Below are positions 22,948 to 34,400 of a stretch of 64,000 nucleotides of DNA, piece by piece. A model generated the notes under the pieces. It ran no database searches. It was not told where the DNA came from and saw only the letters and a program-made list of their open reading frames with translations. The position numbers and the translations under genes are program-made. Every line of letters begins with the position of its first letter. The stretch's first letter is position 1. Origin of the DNA: Myrica gale (Eukaryota > Streptophyta > Magnoliopsida > Fagales > Myricaceae); assembly GCA_963930655.1 (NCBI GenBank), contig OZ005603.1, positions 13,539,001 through 13,603,000 of the forward strand, given 5' to 3'.

Positions 22948-24560
22948 CCTTCAACAGTACACAAAGCAAAGAGAGCAAATGTGACATCGCGCACATAGAA
23001 AGCACAGACGGGACACAAATCAGAAAACAAGGTCGAATCATAGAAAATATCTGTGTTTGGAACACGAATTCAAAATGCTTAAACAAAATGAGTTTAGGAT
23101 TTGGTCAATCAGAGAATGTGTGATACCTGAATCCCAAGTGGAGTGAGAAAAGAGAATGAATGGGAGAAATGAATTCTATAAGGGTCAAGTCCCCAATTGA
23201 GACCTTATTAGGTTGAATTGGACTTTTATAATTATCCAAGTGGCTTGAAGAGTAATCTTGACTAGTCATTTTGAAGTCAAAACATTGATGTGTCTAGTGC
23301 TTATCCTTGAGTCACCGTTACTGAGCATTCTACTAAGGCAGCCACGCGAGAATTAAAAATCAAAAGCGAAAAAACGACAGAGAAGTCAGAGTTGGCCGAA
23401 TATAATCCCAGCAGAACACGCTAGTTCGAATCAAAACAACTACACACAATAGAAAACGGAAGGAAATAGTAGAAGGAAATAAGAGAGCCTAAAAAAGATA
23501 CCCACACTAAAGAAGGAAATTAGAGGAACATAACAAACACATGTATGTTTGAGCCCCAATAAGTTGAACTCAAAAATTTAGGTTTAATAATAAAAAAATT
23601 CATCACATAATTTTTTATTATTATATTATTTATTAAAAATCTTCTCTCTTTTCACTTTTTTACCAATTCTCCTAACATATCTTTACTTTATAATATTTTC
23701 CAAATCCCAATATCCAAAATTTTAAACGAAAGTACAGAAGCTAAACCGCAACGCAGTTAGGCTGGTGAGTGGAGTCTCAACGATTCGCGAAAACATATCG
23801 AAAAGGAAAGAAAAGGAAAGCAATTACGCCAAAAGGAGAGTAAAGAGCTTACTTAAGACTGACAGGAAGGTATTTTTGTGAAAAAAAAGACTGAAGGATT
23901 AAAATTTTAAAGTTAAAAAGTGAGACACTGAATTGAAAAAATGTAAAAAATTCAGACTAAAATTAAAATTTCTTTTTTAATTTTTAGTTTTTTTTGGGGG
24001 GGTTTCTCTTGCTTTCTAGGTGTTTAGATACTTGTTTTGCTGTTTTTTTTTGGATTTTACATTGTTCACCATTAACTTTCTTTTCCATCATTATAATTAA
24101 TATATTTAGCATTAAAATTTGTTATATGAAAAACATTTTTAACTTATAATAAATTAATTATTAGGAAACATTTTTAAATACACATTTCAGTTGTCAAAAT
24201 ACAATACAAAATTTTCCTTTCAAAACAAATAATAATCCACAAATGACCAATTACTCTTTTTCCCATCACAAAACTTGTGGCAAAAATACTTGAAACATGA
24301 AAAATCTGTTACAAAAATAATTGAAAACTGAGAAAAAAAAAAATACAAACCGAATTTCTCTCATAATACTATGTTTTCTCAATTGAATCACACAATTGTA
24401 TAGATGTATGACCAGACCATGGTTTCTCCCTTCCCTCCAAACAAACACAGATAAGTAACGTAGGTTGGAGGTGAACAAATGAGAGACATTAGAGGAGAGA
24501 TCTCTCACTCCTACTAGGGGTGATTTGTTGCGGTTTAAATATGTCCGCGCTTATCTTTTA

Positions 24561-24762
24561 GGGTATGTTCGAGCCCAACATTTTTGTAGGATTCACATCC
24601 TACTTTTTTTGTTTACAATCGAAACATCACAAGATATACACATTTCAATACAACACTTTATTACTTTTTTTACAAACAACAATCACTTTTAACAACTTTT
24701 ACATCACCTAAAAATTCTCAAAACACTCAACATCCTACAAATATTCTGAAAACGAACATGCC
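24561..24762. mobile_element. Putative small MITE
   Basis: The ends gggtatgttcg and cgaacatgcc are inverted copies, 202 bp apart. 'aggattcacatcct' near the left end forms a further small palindrome. No convincing target duplication was seen. Confidence 0.4.
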
Positions 24763-25078
24763 TAGTGTTGGTTCTCAAAATGTTAAAGTACGAGAATTGG
24801 TGAAAAAATAAAAAGAGATTAATTAATTAATTATATTTATTTTAATAAAAATAAATAATTTAAAGAGAGAAATTATTTTATTATATTAATATTTAAGTCG
24901 AGTAAAATTTTGAGAAATAAACACCGAGTTAAATCAAGAAAAATAGACGAAAGTAACACTGGTTGACAATAGTACCCTTTAGTCCTATTTTCGGCTACCC
25001 TCCCAAAATGCATAGCTAGTGAGTAAGAGAGGTAAACGTCGCTCAAGCTCGCAGCTGCCATACAAAAAGACAAATATC

Positions 25079-25315
25079 GGCTATGTTTGGTTTAGTTCTC
25101 AAAATATTTTATATTTTTGTATTTTTTTTAAAAGTAGTGTAAAATTTGTTGGGATTAGTGAAAATTAAGTTAAAAGTTGTTGAAATTTATAAAAAGTTAT
25201 TAGAATCGGTGAAAAGGTATTCAAATCGATGAAAAAATTATTGAGATGAATAAAAATGTATTGAAATTGATAAATTTTTTTTTGAAAACTTTCTATTACT
25301 GAAACAGACATAGCC
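25079..25315. mobile_element. Putative MITE with internal short repeats
   Basis: The ends ggctatgttt and agacatagcc are near-inverted. The interior holds about five diverged repeats of ~23 bp ('aaaagttattagaatcggtgaa'-like). No target duplication could be fixed. Confidence 0.4.
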
Positions 25316-25470
25316 TATATCAGTTTCTCAAATCTTTCGAAGGGTGCCCAAAAAATTTTTTTTTGCTTGTCAGAGTATTCGTGTATTAGCTGTCTTTGAC
25401 TCACCGCCCCCAACCCCTCATTCTCTCCGAAACTCTCTCTCTCTCTGGAGCTTGATTTCTGTTGTCCACG

Positions 25471-28400
25471 ATGTTACTTTCTCGGATATCGAGGATTCAA
25501 AGAACCTACATGAATGGGTGTAGGTGCTTGCTGTCTTCCCGACCGGACTACTATCACCAATTCCTTCGCTCCGAGAGTCCTCGCTCTCCTACTGATACTA
25601 CTCAAAAGGTAATGCCCCTCTAAAATCTAAATCCGCTTATTGTTTTTGTTCCGTGAAATGGTTTGGAATCGCTTGAGTAATGTATGTACGATTGCCAGCT
25701 GTAAATGTTTTGTTAAACTGTTTTATCTGTAACCAAAGTAAACAAACGGTGAATTATGTTATTATATTAGGTTCACCTTGGGACATGTAGTAGTGAGGTG
25801 AATGAAGTGAAGGCTCAAGTGCGGATGTTGAGTTTTCCAATGATAGGAATTCATCAGGAGGCTTTATTTGATGGTTAGCTGTAGTTTTTCTTCTTTTGTT
25901 GTTGTTGGTGGTGGAGGCAGTGCTGTCTTTAGCTTTGAAATTGATAACCGTACTTACTGTGATTGTGACTGTTTAGTGATAGATAGGGTCGGGTTCCATT
26001 TGAAATGTACTGCTGTAGTTGCTGTTATTGGCTTCAATTGTTGACAGTTGAAGTTGCCATATAACCTTGGTGAGGAGTTGTTCTTTTTCTTAAGTATGTG
26101 GGCATGGAAATTTACCTGATAATACCTGAAGACTGCTGCTAAATCCAATTGACAAGATGACTTGAGAGATCCCTGTTTTAGAGAAAATCCTTATGTTCAA
26201 CCCTTTCTCATATTTGAGCCAAGGTGTGTCTTTCTTCCTTGCGTGCTAGAATTTTGTTGTTCTCGATTTTCTACTGTTACTGGTCTTCTTTTCTCCCATG
26301 CATCTCTGGAGTAGAGCTCTTTTACAATAGCCAAGATTGGTGGTTGTATAGATGTAATGACCACTCTTGTTTGTGGCAATTTTTAGGTTCTGGGCTGTAG
26401 AGAAATTTTCTCATGGGATTTGCCTGCTTTGCATGGTTTTAGACATAAAATCCATCACCAGAGCAGCTCCATATTTGAGGTAAGGTGTAGAATTTCCATT
26501 ATGTTTGCCAACATTTGTACCTGCTTATATCTTTAAGAGAGGATACGTAATTGGCAGAAGTCTGAGACGTTTACTTACCCATTCCCACCCACTTTTTCCA
26601 ATCGATTTTTATATTTTTTCTTTACATGTACTTATCAATTTTTTTTTTCCTTTCATGTGAAAAGTTATAAATCTATAGTAGTACAGTACTATACGTTCTT
26701 ATGTCATAGATAAGGGTTTGTGCTGCCCATGAATGACCAAAAAGGGAATTTTTTTGGGTAAGTGGCAAGTATACCAAAAATGGATATTAACCTAATAAGA
26801 AATTATAGAAAAAATAGATATGCTTTATCCTGTTCACTTCCAAACAAATTTATGTGTCGGATGGGGGATCTGTTACTGCTATTGTCTCTGTGTTGCACTC
26901 TTTAACTCATAATCAGGAAACTATATATGGCGTAGTGCAACTTCGGACTGAAATGAGCTGAAGATCTTTGCATTTTGTAAACTTCTTTCCTCCCCTTGGC
27001 CTCTTTCAAAAATAAAAACAGATTTATCCTTTGGCTCCACTTAAAGGTAAAAAGTTAAAAACTGCATTTCCCCCCTTGACTTCGCTAAATTTGAAAGCAT
27101 CTAAACATCGCTTTGGCTCTGTAGGAAATTTGAAAAATAACCCTTTTGCCACCAAAAAATCTATAATGATCACTATTCCTTGTTAAACAAATTAAATAAT
27201 GGATGTACCTAACCTTTTGCTAAAATTTCAAATTTAGCTCCAAATCTAGGAAAATCTAGAATGCTTCTTAAAACTCAAAATTATCATTTCAATTTTTTTA
27301 AAACCAAAAAGATCTTTTCTACAACGTAACAAATGATTTTCTTTCATTATCCTTAAATCGCTTCAATCTCTGCCTTGCTTTCATCAGCCTTCTCACTTTT
27401 GCATGAGAGAAAGAAAACCCCGAATATAGTGATTTTCTATTAAAAAAATCATAAATTTGTAACTAATCTTTACTTTATATGAGTGCAATGGGTCTTCAAA
27501 GATGGACAAATTTGATGATTTTTTTTAATAAGTAAGCCAATCTCATTAGAAAAAAATGAAAATTGTACAAAAGATTATACAAAAATCACTAATCCAAAAA
27601 GCAAGAAAACTAAGGAAATCAACAAAATCTACAAAAGGGCACCTAAGCACCGAGTTAACCCAAAAGAAAAGGGAAGACAACAGAATGCCCTGCAACCTCT
27701 CCAAAGACAGAACAATCTTCAAAACATCTACTGTTATGCTCCCTCCAAAGACACCGCCAAATACAATGTGGTATCATTCTCCAAATAGCCTTAGCGAAAG
27801 GATTGATGACTTTTTTTTTTTTTAAATCTCATGTTACGTTTGGAAAAATCTTTGTTGTATTAAAATATGTTATCAAATCTCCTTTATGTTGAAGGAAGAC
27901 AAAAATATTGAATTATATATTTTTTTTGATAAATAAGGCAACCTCATTAGAAAAATGAATACAGTACAAAGACTATACCGCAAACACTATTCTAAACAAG
28001 CCAGAAAAGAAGCAAAATCATCAAAATCAAAAAAGGGGCAACCAAGCACCGAGTTTCCCCTAGAGAACAACAAAGAAAGAAAGACACCCTGCAACCTATC
28101 CAAGGACAAAGAACAATCCTCAAAACATCTTCTGTTACGCTCACGCCAAAGACACCACCAGATACAATGAGGAATCATTCTCCAAATAGCCTGCGCAATG
28201 AGGTTTCTTAGGCTTCTCTTCCAACACCTCAACATCTCATCCACCTTCTCTGGCATAACCCAGTGAAAATTCAGAAAATTAAGCACATGGGACTAAAGCC
28301 CACAAACATAAGGGCAATGCAACAAAACATGATTAACTGATTCCCCACTACATCGGCATAAGAAACACCAATCAACAATGATGAAACCTCTACGACGAAG

Positions 28401-31400
28401 ATTATCAGTAGTTAAGCTCCTACCAAGAGCTGCCTCCCACACAAAGAAAGAAACCCGCTAAGGGCACAAAGATCGCCAAACATCCTTCCACGGGAAAGAG
28501 GGAGCTGCCCCTCCTCTAAGCGCACCATACATTGATTTAACAAAAAACTTCCCATCCTTAGAGCCCATCCACTCGAGCACGTCCTCCTCCCCGCCACTGA
28601 TGTTAACCCCGTACACTAAGGCAAAGAAAGCATCAAAATCCTCCAACTCCCAGTCATTAGCAGCTCTAGAGAACGGAACATTCTAAGTTACATCACCACC
28701 ATCCTCAATCAGACAATCCGCCACCATAGCCTCCTTACAATGAGATACGGAAAAAACCATAGGGAAAATGAGACTCAAGGGCTGCTCACCACACCAAACA
28801 TCATGCCAGAATCTAATCTGGGCACCACTCCCCACCTTGTACCGAATGTGCTTACTAAAGGCACCCCAACCTTTGCTAATGAACCTCCATAAGCTAACCC
28901 CATAAGGGCCACGTCCAACAGATGTATGCCAATCTCCAATCATGCATCCATATTTTTCAGCAATTACCCTCCTCCACAATCTATCCCTTTCCATGGCAAA
29001 CCTATTTTTGTCCCCCAAATATTAAATCCTGGCTCCCTCACTGACTATTGTTGGTTGACCAAACAACCAGACCAGTTCCAGGACTTATGGATGGAATATT
29101 ATGGTTCCTAAAGTTGAGAATAACGTGACTGAAGTTGGAAACCCATGGGTGAGGGGGATATAAAACCTATGCCCTTTGACATCATACTTCTAATTGTTTA
29201 ACTGGTTGCGGAAAAGCTGGATGCAAGTGCATGATGGTGTAGAGGAAGGTGATGGTTTTTAATGCTTGTTGCTTTTCAAGACAATTTTTTTGTCTGCAGT
29301 TGATACTTAGGGTTAGCTAAATCTTCTCGTTCACTTTGCTCAGTACCGATTCTTTGTGGATAGTTAGTAGTCTTCTGTGGTTCAAAAGTGCAACCATGTT
29401 CAGCCTCCTAAGCCTCAAGATGATTTATTCCCCTTCTAGCCCCTCTGTAATTGTTTACTGCTCCTCAATTATTGTCACGTAATACCTCACATCTGTCACG
29501 CATTTTCTATGTTCTTCCTCTGCTCTGACTCTAGTCTTCCTGTAGGAGATCAGTTTATTTTTCTTTCTTTCTGTTTACCTTGGTTTTCTTCCTCACTCAT
29601 AAATACTGTTTCTCCAGGAACAACAGGATCCATTTTCACTTGTTGCTGACGAACTATCTCTTCTTGCTAGTAGATTGCGGTCAATGGTAGTTGCTGAGGT
29701 ATCTTGGATTCTTTCTTCTTGATATTGTCATCTCTTTTTTCTGTTAACAAGGATAACCTTGTCCACAGGTCCAACCATTATGGTTGTACCATGCTAGCCT
29801 ATAGGCAAACTCCAGGACATGTATACTTTGAAAAGTGGTAATTGGTCTCATTTTTGGGACTTGTATACTTGGAAATAGTGGTAGATATGTTAGTCCTTTA
29901 TGTTAATCCTCGATTGCACATCATGTGATCAAAACCATATTTCATTTTCTTCAGGTCCCCAAGCTTGCATCAGCAGCTGAGTACTTCTTCAAAATGGGGG
30001 TGGAAGGAAAAAGGTTTCGTCCCACGGTAATAGAAGTCATTTTTATCCTTATTTTTAGGGTTTCTCGACTTTTTGGATGGTTTGATGCTTGTCACATGCT
30101 TACAGCAACTTGCGCTGTGACTGTGTCTGATAATTGCTCCTCCTTAATGTGGGAGGAAACCATTGGCACAAATATGCCATGCCACTCTGAATTCATATGC
30201 TATATGTGTCCTATTTTCCTGTACTACTACTATGTTTTATTATAGCCTCCGGAAAAGCTGAAGTTGAATCCCGTAAATCCAAAGTTGATGATTAAGTGAT
30301 TTTAGGCTCACATCTCTAGGTATTTGCAAATCTTTTAGGATTTATTTGCTATATGTTTTCACACTTATTCCAATAGCGTCATTTATCATGCATATCAGTA
30401 TCAAATTTATGAAATCCCTAAGTAGCTTGACACTTTGAAGCTTTTAAGGGAATAAATAATTTGATTTCACTTTCTTTTAAGGGTATAGATCATTTGATTT
30501 CACGTTCTTTTTTTTAGTTTTTCAATTTTATTTTTAATAAGCACTCTATCACTCCAAATCAATGTCCTCTGTCTCTCCCCATGGTTTTTTTTGGGTCCTT
30601 TTTCCTTTTTTCTCCCTCCAAATACTGGCTACACAATAAGATAGCCCCCTCACTACCCATAAACCGTCTGCAGCCTGTGTGAAGGCGGAATTCAATCTCA
30701 AGTCTTTGGACTGATACCAAGAGACTTTATCCGCAGGACTAGTTGGACTTTCAACTCCTCTAAGTATTTTTTTTTCATCAGTAATACATTTGTCTGATGA
30801 AAGCAACTCAGTTCTGTTGATATAAGCAGAAGAGGACTTAGGGGACCAGTCAAGCAAAGTTTTATTGTGTTCTCTTTACTATGACATAAGGTCTCTTTGG
30901 GGGACTGGGCTATTCCGCTAAATCTTTGAGAAGTAGTCCAATCTTCTCGATGGTCAGTATGGTGATAAGAAGGGTGTGCTCAATTCGTCTTTGTCCATTA
31001 GTTCCCAGTTCTGTCCATAGCTGGAGAGTGCACCTTGGTATCTTGTCGGGTCATCTATCCTGAGGAGGAGTGAATCAATTGATGCAACCAACCACAACAT
31101 AATGCACCTACCAAGTGATTGCCACGCCCTTAAAGAAGCTGAGTAATGCCTGGAAGTGCAAGCAACTCTAAATTAATAACCGAATGACAACTATCTAACC
31201 AGCCACCTGTTAATTAACAGCAACTCTTGATTTTTTCTGTAATAATATGTGATTACAGTGCATATTTATTTTCTCTATCTTTGTTGTAATGAATATGGGT
31301 AGTTATGCCAATGCGCTCTAGCTCAAATGGAACTCCCCCATAAGGTTAGGATGGAGGGTGAGGTAGTGGGTTCGAAACCTACCAGGTGCATGTGCGATTA

Positions 31401-34400
31401 GCTTAGTTGGGAAAGGATGGCTAAGTTCTTGTGTTTGTACATGATGTTGAGGAGCTCTCACTCTGAGTTTTTTGGAGTTTATATCCTTCCACTTCAGCTC
31501 CACTTTGGCTGACTTGCTAATTAGCCGCACTGCTATCTTGGTGCTCCACCCCAAATTTTGTTTTGTATGGTTATGCTAACCATGTGTTTTATGAGTTTGA
31601 ACTTTATTTGGTGCTGAACTTGTATTTTGTGGTCTTTATCTCCTCCTCTTTCATTTATGAATAACATAGATATGCCCTTGCAGGTTATATTATTGATGGC
31701 AACAGCTCTGAATGTGTAATATGGATATGTCTTTTGCAGGTTCTGTTATTGATAGCAACGGCTTTGAATGTGTCTCTTCCAGAACCATCTCCCAGTGGGC
31801 CAGGAGATGCTTTGACACAAGAACTACGTGTGAGACAGCAATGTATAGCGGAGATCACAGAGATGATTCATGTCAGTCCCTTAGAGATTATTGCAATTAT
31901 TGCTTGTACAGATGCATTTGCTTGATATTTTGCTGATCCTAGTAGATCTTTGGATCATTAGTTCTTACATGGTATAGATCAGGACCGATAGTTTTGGTCA
32001 TCTTAGATCTTAATTGTAGCTCATTTCATTGTGCAACAGAGTTGCATTATCAGACGGTCAAGAGGTATTGTGTCAGTCAGTACAAAACTGACATAGTGTA
32101 TCCATCAATAGTGTCCAATTCTTCATGTCCGTGAGCTCTAAGTTCTTATTGTTTTTCCCATTTCTGCCTGAAGTTGAACCCAAAACTTGGTCTGCCATTG
32201 AGTACTAGATTTTCTAAGATAATCACTTCATCAGGAGGTGGGAGCTTGAAGTATGGACTGTCAGTAAGGTCCCTTCAGTTTTTTTTGTTTTTTTTTTCCT
32301 ACAATTACCATTTGTTTTCCACACCTCTTTCCATATTTTCGCTCGAGCCAATTCAATGGAGGCTCACTCTGATAGTCTCACTTTGGGGGAAAATACACTT
32401 TCCACCCACAAACTACCAGGGTAGTGACACATTGCACCCCAAACTACCATATTTAAGACATTGCACCCTCAAACTACCAATGTTAGACACTTTACACCCT
32501 AAACTACAAACTTTGACACATTGCACCCTCCAACTACTAATATTAAACACTTTGCACCCTCCATTTGACAATAATACCCTTAATAAATTAATGAATTGAC
32601 AACAATATCTTTAATATATGCAAAATGGGTCAAGGGTATTATCGTCATTCTAGTCTACAAATTTGACATAGGGTGCAAAGTGTCAAAAATTGGTAGTTAA
32701 AGGGTGCAATGTATCAAAATTGGTAGTTTAGGGTGCAAAGTGTAAAACATATGGTAGTTTGTGGGTGAAAAATGTATTTTCCCCCTCACTTTGTCATGTG
32801 CATGAAACTCATAGAACATGGTAGGTGGCTGGCTGGAATGAGATCTCCAAAAGAAAAGGGCGGCTTGGGGGTTAGAAGTAAATAAAAGAAATAAAGGCAA
32901 CTCAAGTGACTTGGGTTGTCAAATTTTAATCTTGTTATAAGATTCACCGTTGGTATTGGAAGCTGGACAGTTCCTTAGACAATGCCAGGGACTGTTGTTT
33001 TTGGTGAAGTGTACATCAACTTGATTTTCATAATAAAGAACATGTTCCATGTAATGCACCACATTTGGTTAAGTTTCACATTGGATGGGTGAGGTAAATG
33101 AAGGAACTGGTTCTTTATTAAATGGAACTGGGCTTTATAAATGATTCTAAGTAACTCAAATTATAACATTGACTAGTTCTTCTGAAATTATAGTTCAAAT
33201 GGGGTTAGCACTCCCTTGGATCATTATGAATGGTATCAGAGCAACCCAATAACTCCATGTATCTTAGGTATTGTAGTGTAATGTAGACCCTAATGAGCAC
33301 ATCGAGAATTGAGCGGGGTATATTGTCATATCCTGGACTTATTGAAGTGTCATATTGGATTGATGAGGTAAAGGAAGGAAAGTTGTTGCTTTAGTGCCTA
33401 ATCACACATGGGTTCCTTACTAAATAGAACTAGATATTATAAAAGAGTCCAAGTGTCTTCAATTATAACATGGACTAATCCTTTTGGAGATATAGCGCAA
33501 ATGTGGCTAGTATTCCCTTAGGTCGTTATATGCAAAGCATTGGCTTTATATTAGGTGAAATTGGATTTTATAAGTGATTCTAGGGAGCTTCACTTATCAC
33601 CATAACTAGTCTTTTGAGGTACAACACATTTGGGATTGTGAAAAATGGTTTCAGAGGCAATCTAGTAAGATCATGTAACACTGAGGTACTATAGCACAAT
33701 GTAGGTCTTAGTGAAGATTTTGGAGATTAGAGTAGAGTTGATTGTGATGCCTCAGTTTGTCAAGAACTAGTGTTAGATCTTAGATTGGATGAATGGGCTC
33801 TGAGGACATTGCATAGGTACTGAGCTCCATAGTGGTTGTGCATTAGATGAAACTGGGTGTTTAAGCAATTCGATGAGCTCCAATTGCGATTCTGAAAGTC
33901 TTTTTAGAGTAGAACGCTGATGATGACTAACATTCCTCTTAGTCATGACACTATGGACGTCGAAAATGCTTTACAACTAAGGGTTTTTGGGGTTATACGC
34001 TTGATAGTTTTTGCATCTGTGACATTTTTGTAATTACTAGCTTTAGTAATTAGATATTCCAATCATTGAAATATTTCTTGTTTGTATTTATTAGTTTCTC
34101 TGGCATCAAGGACTATGATAAGAGGATTTTTTTTATGTTAGGCCCTTCTACACCCGATCAATCTCTTATCACTGCTAATGGACATTAACCTGTACATTAC
34201 ATAAGCAACTGTACTGGAAGCCTTTGGATTCGGGGTGGGAATGCTCTAACCGTCTAAACTTCTTCCTTTGTTTATGCCATCCATATTATCTAAATTATCA
34301 GAATGTTAGTTCCTCCGGATTTTGATCCCATTGTCCTAATAGTCTACTTTCTACTGTTATCATATTTATTATAAATGTTTTCATTTCACCTGTATCTTCT

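Larger units (their letters stand above)
22950..25470. other. AT-rich intergenic region upstream of the polyprenyl synthase gene
   Basis: No gene is recognised. It contains AT-rich low-complexity tracts (23580-23720, 23930-24200, 24800-24900), two small elements with inverted ends (24561-24762 and 25079-25315), and a CT-rich leader just before the start codon at 25471. Confidence 0.55.

Noticed and set aside
25772..25874. Open stretch after an AG in intron 1 of the synthase gene that could extend exon 1
   Set aside because: It reads into a stop and has no similarity to the family; the exon at 26387 continues the expected sequence in phase.
30549..30857. 102-residue minus-strand frame in intron 4
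   Set aside because: No recognisable family, no start context, inside an intron of a well-supported gene.
33040..33960. Cassandra-type TRIM with embedded 5S RNA
   Set aside because: No 5S-like internal promoter sequence was found in the units.
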